Positions 1-7,210 are shown, counted from the stretch's first letter. The stretch is 9,502 bases of DNA from Scalindua sp964584595 (GCA_964584595.1 CAZPAM010000087.1:1-9502), one strand, 5' to 3'. The notes: generated by a model from the letters alone, not told the origin. Numbers and translations: made by a program.

Positions 1-539
1 CAGTTTCCATACGTAAAAATAACCCATACAGGAGTATGTGAAATCTTCAGGCTACCGGTTGTGTAATACCAGGCTTTTGCCGGTGAAGCAAATTCTTCAT
101 ACCAGGGAGGTAAAGACATCCCTAACACACTAACTATACTTACTGTAATCCACCGTGACCAGCGTTCATGCAGACGCAGTGATAAATAACCAAACTGAAC
201 AACAGTCAACCACCAACCAATTGGCATGTATGAAGGTGAAGCAAGCAAACGAAATCCAAAGTAATCAGTATAAACCAATGAACCAAAGTATTCGACATGT
301 ATCCAATCTGCCAACAGTTCGACTACACCAGTCACTAAACCGAATATCAACAACCATGCTAAACGAGGACTCTGAGTTCTATACCACCCCGCAAGCAGTA
401 TACTAATCACTATCAGTGTAGTTATTCCAAGAGCTTTTGGATTTGCCAGCAATGCTCCAAGCCCAACACCTGCCAGACTCAAAGCCATCGAGCCAACAAT
501 TATACGGTCCTCCGTATTTAAAGATCTCAACAATTTCAT
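1..539 (-). CDS. Multi-pass integral membrane protein, function unknown, C-terminus beyond the window
   Basis: The first 179 codons of a minus-strand gene that runs off the left edge; the start is the ATG at 539. No clear Shine-Dalgarno sequence precedes it, so an internal start such as Met18 remains possible. The protein is strongly hydrophobic, with likely membrane segments near residues 13-32, 38-52, 60-80, 105-122 and 128-145, and another beginning near 170. Short polar stretches carry conserved-looking aromatic and acidic residues: a Glu-Leu-Leu-Ala-Asp-Trp run near 74-79, SPSYMPIGWW at 101-110 and PPWYEEF at 144-150. Acidic residues inside or next to membrane helices resemble membrane-bound enzymes of lipid or carotenoid metabolism, but that is only a pattern impression and I do not recognise the family. 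It lies 146 bases downstream of the M16 peptidase on the same strand. Confidence 0.75.
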   Translation of the reverse strand, partial: MKLLRSLNTEDRIIVGSMALSLAGVGLGALLANPKALGITTLIVISILLAGWYRTQSPRLAWLLIFGLVTGVVELLADWIHVEYFGSLVYTDYFGFRLLASPSYMPIGWWLTVVQFGYLSLRLHERWSRWITVSIVSVLGMSLPPWYEEFASPAKAWYYTTGSLKISHTPVWVIFTYGN

Positions 540-624
540 GTTTTGTTAACAAGAGAGGTAGAAAATATTAAATACGTATATGGTTTGCTTATTCAGGAAT
601 GTGGCCAAATCCGCTGATGACTTT

Positions 625-655
625 CCCCGCCTGCCCGCCAGTTTGTTAGGCGGGG
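625..655. repeat. GC-rich palindromic intergenic element, copy A
   Basis: CCCCGCCT at 625-632 pairs perfectly with AGGCGGGG at 648-655 around a 15-base loop. A competing inner pairing uses CCCGCC at 634-639 with GGCGGG at 649-654. It lies 30 bases past the M16 peptidase stop, so in RNA it could protect or end that transcript. No U-run follows on either strand, so it is not a classic intrinsic terminator. The element recurs in reverse orientation at 5636-5661, which marks it as a dispersed REP-like repeat rather than a private hairpin. Confidence 0.6.
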
Positions 656-685
656 ACAAAAGACGCCGAGGACTTATTGGAGTAA

Positions 686-3334
686 CTATTCTGCGATCAC
701 GATCAAATGCTCTTCATTCTGGAAAACTAATGGCGCAAGGCGTTCCAGATCCTGCGGGGTGACCGCTTTCAGCTTCTCACCGTATTGGTCGTCAACCTCG
801 GGCGTTTTACCGTCAAGTATCTCCATACTTACGTAATATGCCTGGCCCACACGATCCATGCGGCGCATACCACGGCGTCCTAGAGCTGCGTTAACTGTTC
901 TCTGCACATCCTTCGCATCGAAAGATGCTTCACGCACTGACCGGATTTCCTCTCGAATACCGGAAACAGCCTTCTCAATGTTTTCAGGCCTCGTCCCCAT
1001 TGTGATACTATACCAATGCGCATTCTTGTATTTTGGAAAGTAAGCACCGATTGAATATGCAAGCCCCTGCTGTTCCCTAAGGTTGAAGGCAAGCCTATCG
1101 GAAAATATACTACTGAGTATGTGTAAAGCCGCCTGGTCTTTCTCCTCGACTTCACAACTGCCTGCAACGATGATATACGATTGAGACTTGCCGACTTTAT
1201 GACGTACTGTCTTACCGGGTTTCTTAAGTTTCAGCTTAAACTCAGGCGCCTGCCATCCAGCTTCTCCCCATGCCCCGCCAAAATCGGCTTTCACAAGCTC
1301 CATTACCTTTTCAATCGGAAGATTGCCTGAAATAGTCAGTAGCAGATTTGAGGGATTGTACAGTTTATCATGAAAGGCCTTTACCTCTTCTAATCTAAAT
1401 TGTTCTATATCCTTCGCATTACCAAGTGTCCACCCAAATCCCGGATTTTCTTTAAGCAGATTTTCATACAACATTCTGCCGGCAACCTTAGGCGTACTTG
1501 AAGCTGCCGTGGTAGATAATGAAATGACCATTTTCCTGGCTTGCTCAAAGGCATCCTTTGTAAGCTGAGGCTGGGATACCATCTCTGCAAGCAACCTGAG
1601 GCCTTCTTCGAGAAAGAAATCTACAACCTTCAGCCTCATGAAAGCAAAGCGTGGTGAATTGTAATAATCGTCATAAGGAATATTCGGATTGTCGTGAAGT
1701 TTTAACTCGGCACCGATGGATTCAAGCGAATGATACAACTCCTTTCCAGGATGGTTAACCGTTCCTCCTTCAAGCAGCATTCGTTGTAAAACCTCTGTCA
1801 TTCCCCATCTTCCTTCTCCCTCACACAGGCTTCTGCCTTTTGCCGCCAGGTGCACGCCGATAACACGGCTGTCATGGTTTTCCTTTACAACGACTGTCAT
1901 ACCGTTTTCAAGTGTTTCCATATGGTATCGGTTTGGTGTTTGATCAGTAGCTGTTCCGGACGACTTTACAGGCGGTGACATTAATGTTACGATCGGCAAC
2001 TGGGATTTCAGATATTGTAATGCAGCATCCTGAATAGATTCGGGTGTTACCTGCATTATGCTGTCCATGTATCCACGGAGAAAGGTATAACCACCGGCGG
2101 CAAGATAGCTCGACTTCATCATGGCATAGTAGTGCAGTTTTTCCTGCAGGTAAATTTCACTCGTAGCCCTTGATATTAATATAGGTTGAATTTCGTCCAT
2201 TGGAACAGGTTTTACTGCCATGTCCCGTACTGCATTTAAGATTAAATCGACAACCCGGTCTACATCGATATTCAAGGGAAGTTCTGCGGAGATCTGCAGG
2301 GTTGAGAAATCACTGTTAAATGACACGCTCGCACTGATTGAATTAACCAGGTCTTTATTGGAATCCTGTTCAAACAAGACGTCCAGGACTGAGTCTTTCT
2401 TGCCGCCAAGAAACTCGGCAAGCATCTGTAATGAAAAGAAGTCCTCAGACGCAGGCGCAGGTAGTATGAAACCCATATCAAGATACTGCCGATCGTCAGG
2501 AAATTTTCCCATACCATTTGCACTGGCAATCCTCACTGTTTTTGGAGGCGTCAGCATGACAGGCTTATGCTCAGGAAGATGGCCGGCAGGATACGGGCCA
2601 TATTTCTGCTTAACCAGTTCTATCATTTCTGTGACGGCAAAATCTCCGATGACCATCAACGTCATATTATTAGGCACATACCAGTTGTGATAATATGTAT
2701 TCACATCATCACGCTTCAGATGTGTAATTGTGGATACCGTTCCAAGCACGGGCCGTTCATAAGGCGTGCCTGAATATAAAGTACGTATGAAGTGGTTGTG
2801 AACCTGAGTTGTCGGGCGGTCTGCGCCTTTACCAATCTCTTCGATCACGATACCGCGTTCTTTTTCAAATTTCTCGGGAGGAAGGGTGGAGTTGAAAAGC
2901 ATGTCAGCCTGGATGTCCATCCCCTGCTCAATAAACTCCTTCGGCATCAGGATCATGAAGTTGGTGTAATCAGGACCTGTACTGGCATTATTATAACCGC
3001 CATAATAATCCATTTCGCTATAGAGTTCCTGCTGTGTGCGGTTCTTTGTACCGTTGAAGAGCAGGTGCTCAAGGAAATGTGCGGTCCCATTTGTTGCCGC
3101 GTCCTCGTTGCGGCTGCCGGTCTTAACGATTGTAAATGCCGTAATCATGGGATTGGCATGATTCTCTATGAGAATTACCTCCATCCCGTTATCAAGATAG
3201 AAGACAGAAGCCTTTTGAGTCTCACCAAACAGAGACAGAGCCCGATCTTCCAACTCATCAGCACTGCAGACAAAGCAGGTCATCCCGATAAGTAAAACGT
3301 ATATTGCAAAAATGTATAAGATGTTTTTTTCCAT
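686..3334 (-). CDS. Exported M16 (pitrilysin-type) zinc metallopeptidase, two-half fused form
   Basis: Encodes 882 residues. An N-terminal signal peptide (hydrophobic residues 5-19, probable cleavage near CSA at 23-25) indicates export to the periplasm or envelope. The N-terminal half carries the inverted zinc motif HFLEH at 86-90, with the third ligand in GIVIEE (probably Glu166), matching the usual 75-77 residue spacing of family M16. The second half repeats the fold (from about 468), but its motif is degraded: EVLQR at 514-518 replaces HxxEH. It keeps the RxxxGLAY substrate-binding element (Arg753, Tyr760). One active and one inactive half in a single chain is the normal layout of long bacterial M16 enzymes, which degrade peptides inside a closed chamber. 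A longer reading would start at a GTG at 3361, but the ATG at 3334 has a ribosome binding site and places the signal peptide at the terminus. The physiological substrate is unknown. Confidence 0.95.
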   Translation of the reverse strand: MEKNILYIFAIYVLLIGMTCFVCSADELEDRALSLFGETQKASVFYLDNGMEVILIENHANPMITAFTIVKTGSRNEDAATNGTAHFLEHLLFNGTKNRTQQELYSEMDYYGGYNNASTGPDYTNFMILMPKEFIEQGMDIQADMLFNSTLPPEKFEKERGIVIEEIGKGADRPTTQVHNHFIRTLYSGTPYERPVLGTVSTITHLKRDDVNTYYHNWYVPNNMTLMVIGDFAVTEMIELVKQKYGPYPAGHLPEHKPVMLTPPKTVRIASANGMGKFPDDRQYLDMGFILPAPASEDFFSLQMLAEFLGGKKDSVLDVLFEQDSNKDLVNSISASVSFNSDFSTLQISAELPLNIDVDRVVDLILNAVRDMAVKPVPMDEIQPILISRATSEIYLQEKLHYYAMMKSSYLAAGGYTFLRGYMDSIMQVTPESIQDAALQYLKSQLPIVTLMSPPVKSSGTATDQTPNRYHMETLENGMTVVVKENHDSRVIGVHLAAKGRSLCEGEGRWGMTEVLQRMLLEGGTVNHPGKELYHSLESIGAELKLHDNPNIPYDDYYNSPRFAFMRLKVVDFFLEEGLRLLAEMVSQPQLTKDAFEQARKMVISLSTTAASSTPKVAGRMLYENLLKENPGFGWTLGNAKDIEQFRLEEVKAFHDKLYNPSNLLLTISGNLPIEKVMELVKADFGGAWGEAGWQAPEFKLKLKKPGKTVRHKVGKSQSYIIVAGSCEVEEKDQAALHILSSIFSDRLAFNLREQQGLAYSIGAYFPKYKNAHWYSITMGTRPENIEKAVSGIREEIRSVREASFDAKDVQRTVNAALGRRGMRRMDRVGQAYYVSMEILDGKTPEVDDQYGEKLKAVTPQDLERLAPLVFQNEEHLIVIAE

Positions 3335-3338
3335 TATA

Positions 3339-3346
3339 TTCCCTTT
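3339..3346 (-). promoter_or_regulatory. Ribosome binding site that fixes the M16 peptidase start
   Basis: On the minus strand AAAGGGAA lies here, with 6 bases between GGG and the ATG at 3334. It sits inside the extended reading frame that begins at the GTG at 3361, so it argues for the ATG, nine codons further in, as the true start. Confidence 0.7.
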
Positions 3347-3350
3347 ATTA

Positions 3351-3392
3351 ACTTTAGGCACTTTAGTTCACTTTAGACACTTTAAACTTTAG
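3351..3392. repeat. Short ACTTTAG tract with 9-10 bp periodicity
   Basis: ACTTTAG occurs at 3351, 3360, 3370 and 3386, with a one-base variant (ACTTTAA) at 3379. Successive units start 9, 10, 9 and 7 bases apart. On the minus strand the units read CTAAAGT and lie between nfo and the ribosome binding site of the M16 peptidase. The tract could be a protein-binding array at about one helical turn, or a member of a dispersed mini-repeat family; the sequence alone does not decide. Confidence 0.6.
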
Positions 3393-3413
3393 CCTGTTTA
3401 TAGTCAAATCTAA

Positions 3414-4262
3414 TCACTTTTTACGTTCAAGGCTATATAGCAGCTTTATCTCTTCCGGCCAGATCTCTGCATCGATTGTCTCCAGCACCATGGGGATCTC
3501 TTCAAATCGTTTATCATTCATAATAAACCGGAACGGCTCCACTCCCAGCTTTCCCTTGCCAATGCTCTGGTGCCTGTCCACACGGGCACCCAGGTCAGGC
3601 TTGGAATCATTCAGGTGCATTGCACTTAAATATTTAAACCCGACAACATTATCAAACTCATCCATTGTCGCCTTAAAAGTATTTTTTGTTCGAAGATCAT
3701 AACCAGCTGTAAAGGTATGGCATGTATCAAGGCAGACCCCTACTCTCTTTTTGTCTGTAACATTATCTATTATAGCAGCCAGTTGTTCAAACCGGAAACC
3801 CATATTAGTGCCCTGCCCGGCAGTATTTTCTATAACGGCCATAACACCTTTAGTCTTGTCCAGAGCGATGTTAATTGATTCTGCAATCCTCTTCAGACAT
3901 GCATCCTCTGGAATCTTCTTAAGATGACTGCCCGGATGAAAGTTCAGCATTCTCAGCCCCAGCTGTTCACAGCGCTGCATCTCGTCCAAAAATGCATCCC
4001 TTGATTTCTTCAGTCCATCCTTTTCCGGATGCCCGAGATTTATCAGATAACCGTCATGAGGGAGTATATGTTCCGGCAGATACCCTGCGTCTTCGCAATT
4101 CTTTTTAAATTTATCAATATTGTCTTTAGTATAAGGTTTCGCCTTCCACTGTCTCTGGTTCTTCATAAAAAGGGCAAACGCCTTTGCGCCTATTTGCGAA
4201 GCATTTAATGGCGCGTTCTCCACACCGCCGCTTGTACTTACATGTGCTCCGACTCTCTTCAT
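3414..4262 (-). CDS. nfo: Endonuclease IV (apurinic/apyrimidinic endonuclease)
   Basis: Encodes 282 residues, close to the 285 of E. coli Nfo. The enzyme cuts DNA 5' of abasic sites and removes 3' blocking groups in cytoplasmic base excision repair, using three zinc ions. All nine zinc ligands are visible and fall at the same numbers as in E. coli: His69, His109, Glu145, Asp179, His182, His216, Asp229, His231 and Glu261. Family signatures include LNFHPGSH (106-113), IENTAGQG (144-151) and CLDTCHTF (177-184). The ATG lies 5 bases after the stop of the upstream isochorismatase gene and its own ribosome binding site is weak, so translational coupling within one transcript is likely. The coding region looks intact. 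Confidence 0.97.
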   Translation of the reverse strand: MKRVGAHVSTSGGVENAPLNASQIGAKAFALFMKNQRQWKAKPYTKDNIDKFKKNCEDAGYLPEHILPHDGYLINLGHPEKDGLKKSRDAFLDEMQRCEQLGLRMLNFHPGSHLKKIPEDACLKRIAESINIALDKTKGVMAVIENTAGQGTNMGFRFEQLAAIIDNVTDKKRVGVCLDTCHTFTAGYDLRTKNTFKATMDEFDNVVGFKYLSAMHLNDSKPDLGARVDRHQSIGKGKLGVEPFRFIMNDKRFEEIPMVLETIDAEIWPEEIKLLYSLERKK

Positions 4263-4267
4263 ATACT

Positions 4268-4858
4268 TTACGTTTTCAAAAAGTCTATCATCATCCTGGT
4301 ATCCACAACATAGGCAAATCCATAGGCCAGAGTCTTAAGGGTGGCAACGTGTAATTCTTCGGCAACAGTAGCGCATGCGTCTGCCACTACAAACACCCCA
4401 TAATCGTGATCGAAAGCAGATCTTGCAGTTGTCTCTACACAGCAGTTGGTCAGCACTCCGGTAATGATTATGTCCTTCACACCGGTGTTTTGAAGTCTCA
4501 GATCAAGATCAGTTTTATGAAATGCACTGTACCTGCTCTTGTCAATTATATCATCTGGTGACGCCTCTATTCCATCGATAATCTCCCACTCTTCTGATCC
4601 ATACTTAATCAGGTCTCCCCACCATTTTGACATCATACTTCCATCAATTTTACTTTTGTGGCCATGCCGGGTGAAAAGAACCTTGATTCCATTCTCCCTG
4701 CAGGACTTTATTAATGAAGTAACGTTTTCAAGGATGGGTTCGGCAACCGCACCAAAGTATTTCTGCATATCCACTACAAGCAGGACACTCTTAAAAGGAG
4801 TCGGGCTTGCCTGTCTGATATTGTACTCAGCTATTTGTGAAAATATATCTTTTACCAT
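4268..4858 (-). CDS. Isochorismatase-family cysteine hydrolase
   Basis: Encodes 196 residues spanning the whole isochorismatase-like fold. The catalytic triad is readable: Asp30 in LLVVDMQ, Lys107 in IIDKSRYSAF, and Cys140 in GVLTNCCVETTAR. Family members hydrolyse isochorismate, nicotinamide, N-carbamoyl compounds or related amides, and the substrate cannot be named from these motifs. No enterobactin or nicotinamide genes are nearby, so a siderophore or NAD role is not supported by context. It sits between rsmE (34-base gap) and nfo (5-base gap) on the same strand, most likely as the middle gene of a short operon. The ribosome binding site is weak (TAAGAA shortly before the ATG). Confidence 0.92.
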   Translation of the reverse strand: MVKDIFSQIAEYNIRQASPTPFKSVLLVVDMQKYFGAVAEPILENVTSLIKSCRENGIKVLFTRHGHKSKIDGSMMSKWWGDLIKYGSEEWEIIDGIEASPDDIIDKSRYSAFHKTDLDLRLQNTGVKDIIITGVLTNCCVETTARSAFDHDYGVFVVADACATVAEELHVATLKTLAYGFAYVVDTRMMIDFLKT

Positions 4859-4892
4859 TTTCTTATAATCTATTCGATTTCATTCTGACAGT

Positions 4893-5603
4893 CTACATCA
4901 ATCTTGATACCATGCCAGAAATGGCACTTTCGACATGCAGGGTTCTTTCTCCCATGTGAACGGCAGTAAAACCGCACTCAATTAATTTTTTGATTTCATA
5001 CGGGATGAAACCCCCTTCAGGGCCAACCGCAAGTGTTACCGGTTGTCCTATATTGTAAGGACACTGTTCCGAAGCATACGGATGGGCAACAAAGGGAAGT
5101 GTGCCTTTTATAATATCAGGTAATTCATCTTCAACAAAAGGCTTAAATAACGGACGAATCAAAACCTCCGGCATAATAGTATCCTGCCCCTGTTCCAGCC
5201 CTATAATCAGATATTTGGTCAAACTGTCTGCTTCCAGCGCCGGGCTCTTCCAGAAACTTTTCTCTACGCGATAGGAGTTAATTACGATGATTCTCTTGAT
5301 TCCCATGGCACTTGCCTGTGTAATGGCGCGCTTAAAAACCCTTGGCCTCATCATCGCGGTAACAAGGGTGATTGGGAGCGGAGCCGGTGGTTCCCTGTCC
5401 AGAACCACATCCATTTCAACCCGTTTCTCATTGATAAGTGTTATCCTGCCGCCTCCAATATTTCCATTTATCAGCCCGACACGCAATTCATCTCCAACCG
5501 ACGATCTGTTTACTTCAAGGATATGTGTAAGGCGATGATCCTGAATACGTACTCTTCTTTTACCTTCTATAAAATCACTCTTAAACAGGATGATAAGGTT
5601 CAT
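4893..5603 (-). CDS. rsmE: 16S rRNA (uracil-1498-N3)-methyltransferase
   Basis: Encodes 236 residues, normal for RsmE. The enzyme methylates N3 of U1498 in helix 44 of 16S rRNA, using S-adenosylmethionine, and acts on the assembled small subunit. The N-terminal part (about 1-70) fits the PUA-like RNA-binding domain. The C-terminal SPOUT domain shows the cofactor-knot signatures AVGPEGGF (192-199) and GERTLHVESAI (218-228). The second motif is looser than the common LGxRILRxETA form, but position and spacing fit. The chosen ATG at 5603 gives the expected N-terminus; another ATG at 5610 is out of frame. It is the first gene of the minus-strand group. No convincing minus-strand promoter was found upstream. 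Confidence 0.93.
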   Translation of the reverse strand: MNLIILFKSDFIEGKRRVRIQDHRLTHILEVNRSSVGDELRVGLINGNIGGGRITLINEKRVEMDVVLDREPPAPLPITLVTAMMRPRVFKRAITQASAMGIKRIIVINSYRVEKSFWKSPALEADSLTKYLIIGLEQGQDTIMPEVLIRPLFKPFVEDELPDIIKGTLPFVAHPYASEQCPYNIGQPVTLAVGPEGGFIPYEIKKLIECGFTAVHMGERTLHVESAISGMVSRLM

Positions 5604-5635
5604 AATGCATGACTTCTATATAGTAAAAGGACGCT

Positions 5636-5661
5636 CCCGCCAAGCAAACCGGCGGGCAGGG
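5636..5661. repeat. GC-rich palindromic intergenic element, copy B
   Basis: CCCGCC at 5636-5641 pairs with GGCGGG at 5651-5656 around a 9-base loop. Read on the minus strand, this element matches copy A (about 630-654) at about 23 of 26 positions, so the two are inverted copies of one dispersed family. It lies about 30 bases upstream of the rsmE start codon and could therefore sit in the rsmE leader. Confidence 0.6.
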
Positions 5662-5740
5662 ATTTACTGAAAATATTTTACATTTAACGGTTTTGATTAC
5701 AAGGATTTATTGATATTGAGCAGTTATACCTCATTTTCCC

Positions 5741-5769
5741 TTGACTTTAATGATGTGTGGTTTTACTAT
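5741..5769 (+). promoter_or_regulatory. Candidate sigma70-type promoter for the unknown anchored protein
   Basis: TTGACT at 5741-5746 (5 of 6 to the -35 consensus) and TACTAT at 5764-5769 (4 of 6 to the -10) are separated by the ideal 17 bases. A start near 5776 would give a leader of about 150 bases containing the inverted repeat at 5806-5831 and a small ORF. A GTGGTT motif lies in the spacer and recurs in that inverted repeat. Confidence 0.4.
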
Positions 5770-5805
5770 CACATTTCATTCAATTCATAAATCACAAAAA
5801 ACTAT

Positions 5806-5831
5806 ACCACGTAGCATGCGTGGTTAAACCA
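5806..5831. promoter_or_regulatory. Operator-like overlapping inverted repeats
   Basis: ACCACG at 5806-5811 and CGTGGT at 5819-5824 form a perfect inverted repeat with a 7-base centre. TGGTTAAACCA at 5821-5831 is a second perfect odd palindrome sharing bases with the first. ATGCGTGGTT at 5816-5825 repeats ATGTGTGGTT at 5753-5762, inside the candidate promoter spacer. The arrangement fits either a repressor binding two sites or alternative RNA hairpins in the leader. Function is inferred only. Confidence 0.35.
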
Positions 5832-5868
5832 TCTAAAAATAAGTTTATTATTGCAAGGATGTAAATAC

Positions 5869-5901
5869 ATGAACTTTCTTGCCAAAAATAACCGTTCTTA
5901 A
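5869..5901 (+). CDS. Possible 10-codon leader peptide upstream of the unknown anchored protein
   Basis: ATG to TAA encodes MNFLAKNNRS. AAGGA at 5855-5859 lies 9 bases before the ATG, a better ribosome binding site than several full genes here have. The stop is 26 bases before the next start codon, in a different frame. An ORF this short can arise by chance. No run of one amino acid suggests classical attenuation. Confidence 0.2.
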   Translation: MNFLAKNNRS

Positions 5902-5927
5902 CAAAGCATTAATAAAAAGGTGTATTT

Positions 5928-6497
5928 ATGGTTGTTTACACAATAGCAATAATCTTTATCGTGATATTTTTTGCGATGTGGATATGGTTGGGGATGAAGA
6001 AGTCGGCAAAGGAAGACGATAGAATTAATAAAGAGTTAAAGAAGAGTCGTATCGAAGCCGATCCCACAGACTCAGAAGGTTTCCTGGACAATCTACATGC
6101 TTCGATAAATATAGTCAGCGATTACGGAACTATCCTGCAGACAAGGGACGAAGGCGAGTTCCTTTCTATATCAGAATCCAGTCTTCCTCATAGCAGAAGG
6201 AAAATTGTTGATGCAATAATATTAGTTGAATCATTCATCGAGGTTGTACTTAATGATGGCAGTTTTAGAAAATTGTTTCTTGAAAAGCATGACTCTTTCC
6301 GTTTTGACAAGACACAAGCAGAATACATACTTTCAGAAAAATATAGAGAGTCGCTAAAGACGGGTCTGGCTTATTTAGAGAAACTTGTTTCAGATAAGAA
6401 GGAGATTACTGAGGATAGCTCAACTGCTTTAGGACCAGAAGATTTTAAATATATGATAGATGGATTTCTGAAGTCATACAAAGAATCAATGAAATGA
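5928..6497 (+). CDS. Unrecognised protein with one N-terminal membrane anchor
   Basis: Encodes 189 residues from an ATG preceded by AAGGTG with 5 bases between. Residues 2-23 form one hydrophobic segment followed by a lysine-rich stretch (24-42), which predicts the N-terminus outside and the rest in the cytoplasm. The remaining ~150 residues are charged and look helical, with a Ser/Asp-rich stretch near 75-88 and a helical region around 90-160. No catalytic or metal motif stands out and I do not recognise a family. The gene ends 10 bases from the stop of the convergent bacteriohemerythrin gene. Base composition and clean codon structure suggest a real gene. A long leader with an inverted repeat suggests regulated expression. 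Confidence 0.8.
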   Translation: MVVYTIAIIFIVIFFAMWIWLGMKKSAKEDDRINKELKKSRIEADPTDSEGFLDNLHASINIVSDYGTILQTRDEGEFLSISESSLPHSRRKIVDAIILVESFIEVVLNDGSFRKLFLEKHDSFRFDKTQAEYILSEKYRESLKTGLAYLEKLVSDKKEITEDSSTALGPEDFKYMIDGFLKSYKESMK

Positions 6498-6507
6498 AGT
6501 TTAGAAT

Positions 6508-6930
6508 TTACTTAAGGCCGTTTTCCTTGAAACACTCTATATACTTCCTGTCAGTTACCTGAATGTGTTCAACCAGCCACTTCTTTAAGTATTCAAGTAT
6601 TTCACATGCAATCTGAGTATCACCATCCATTACTTTATTACGATAAGCAATAGCCTTATTGGAAAAATTGAAGTGTTCTTCTTTATGGAGCACATACTCC
6701 AGATAACGGAACTCATACATATAAGCCTCTTCGGTGGCAAAATGTTCTTTTGCATATTCAGTCATTTGATTTAAAACTTCCAGTATCTCCTGCGGATTAT
6801 TACTGTGCGCTATATCAGTAGCTTTGTTGATAATTAAAACAACAGCTTTATTGATAATATTAATGAGCTTTTTGTGCTGCTCATCAATTATTGGTATACC
6901 CACACTGTATTTTTCGTCCCATTCAATCAT
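6508..6930 (-). CDS. Bacteriohemerythrin (non-heme di-iron oxygen-binding protein)
   Basis: Encodes 140 residues, a single-domain hemerythrin with no signal peptide, so cytoplasmic. All seven di-iron ligands are present in the family spacing: His19 in DEQH, His63 and Glu67 in HFATE, His82 and His86 in HKEEH, and His122 with Asp127 in HIQVTD. Such proteins bind O2 reversibly; known roles include oxygen delivery, sensing and protection of oxygen-sensitive enzymes. No sensor or methyl-accepting domain is fused to it, so oxygen storage, scavenging or delivery is more likely than signalling. AAGAGGT lies 6 bases before the ATG. The gene converges on the unknown anchored protein with 10 bases between stops, and no terminator fits in that gap. 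Confidence 0.95.
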   Translation of the reverse strand: MIEWDEKYSVGIPIIDEQHKKLINIINKAVVLIINKATDIAHSNNPQEILEVLNQMTEYAKEHFATEEAYMYEFRYLEYVLHKEEHFNFSNKAIAYRNKVMDGDTQIACEILEYLKKWLVEHIQVTDRKYIECFKENGLK

Positions 6931-6956
6931 TTTAATACCTCTTGAATGTAAGATAT

Positions 6957-7020
6957 TAGATTACATGCCGGTATGTTTCTTGCCTCACAGTAGATATATA
7001 AGCCAAGCACGTGTAATCTA
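6957..7020. repeat. Nine-base inverted repeat with 46-base centre upstream of the hemerythrin gene
   Basis: TAGATTACA at 6957-6965 and TGTAATCTA at 7012-7020 are exact reverse complements; pairing can continue inward by a wobble pair and one GC pair. The imperfect palindrome CATGCCGGTATG lies at the left inner edge (6964-6975). It starts 26 bases upstream of the hemerythrin ATG, so it is either a leader hairpin, a looped regulatory site pair, or the ends of a very small decayed element. No target-site duplication was found. Confidence 0.4.
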
Positions 7021-7210
7021 GTTTATTCTGTTACCACTGTCAATCAGGGAATTCCTGACAAAACGCTTCTCAAGACCTTACTCAATAAATTTCCGGATTT
7101 GCCGGAGAAATCACGTCACATAAGTTTTGAAAAGATATAGTTATTATAAGACGTATATATAAAATCGGTTAAAATTTATAAAACCTTAGCCAGTATTTCT
7201 TTTTTATCAG

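Larger units (their letters stand above)
5604..5927. other. Divergent intergenic region between rsmE and the unknown anchored protein
   Basis: This is a 324-base gap between oppositely oriented genes. Its rsmE side carries the palindromic element copy B. Its other side carries a sigma70-like promoter, an inverted repeat and a possible leader ORF, each listed separately. The stretch 5662-5740 is AT-rich and shows nothing I can name. I found no RNA gene. Confidence 0.7.

Noticed and set aside
155..406. Plus-strand 83-codon ORF
   Set aside because: It lies opposite the hydrophobic minus-strand membrane protein, which has a far more protein-like sequence; it has no domain or ribosome binding site.
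625..655. Intrinsic terminator for the M16 peptidase
   Set aside because: The stem is strong but no U-run follows on the minus strand, and a second copy exists elsewhere, so it was called a dispersed repeat.
2220..2690. Plus-strand 156-codon ORF opposite the M16 peptidase
   Set aside because: It is antisense to a region with clear M16 homology and shows no family motif of its own.
3335..3361. Nine extra N-terminal codons for the M16 peptidase, starting at a GTG
   Set aside because: The ribosome binding site lies inside this extension and the extra codons fall in the ACTTTAG repeat tract; the signal peptide follows directly from the inner ATG.
6970..6984. GG-N10-GC spacing resembling a sigma54 promoter on the plus strand
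   Set aside because: The -24 element matches only at GG, and the next plus-strand gene is over 450 bases away.
6994..7140. A stop-bounded 48-codon frame on the plus strand whose translation has protein-like character (for example GIPDKTLLKTLLNKFPDLPE)
   Set aside because: It lacks an ATG or GTG, and its only TTG is near the 3' end; no ribosome binding site or recognisable family was seen. It might be a gene relic, but chance explains it equally well.
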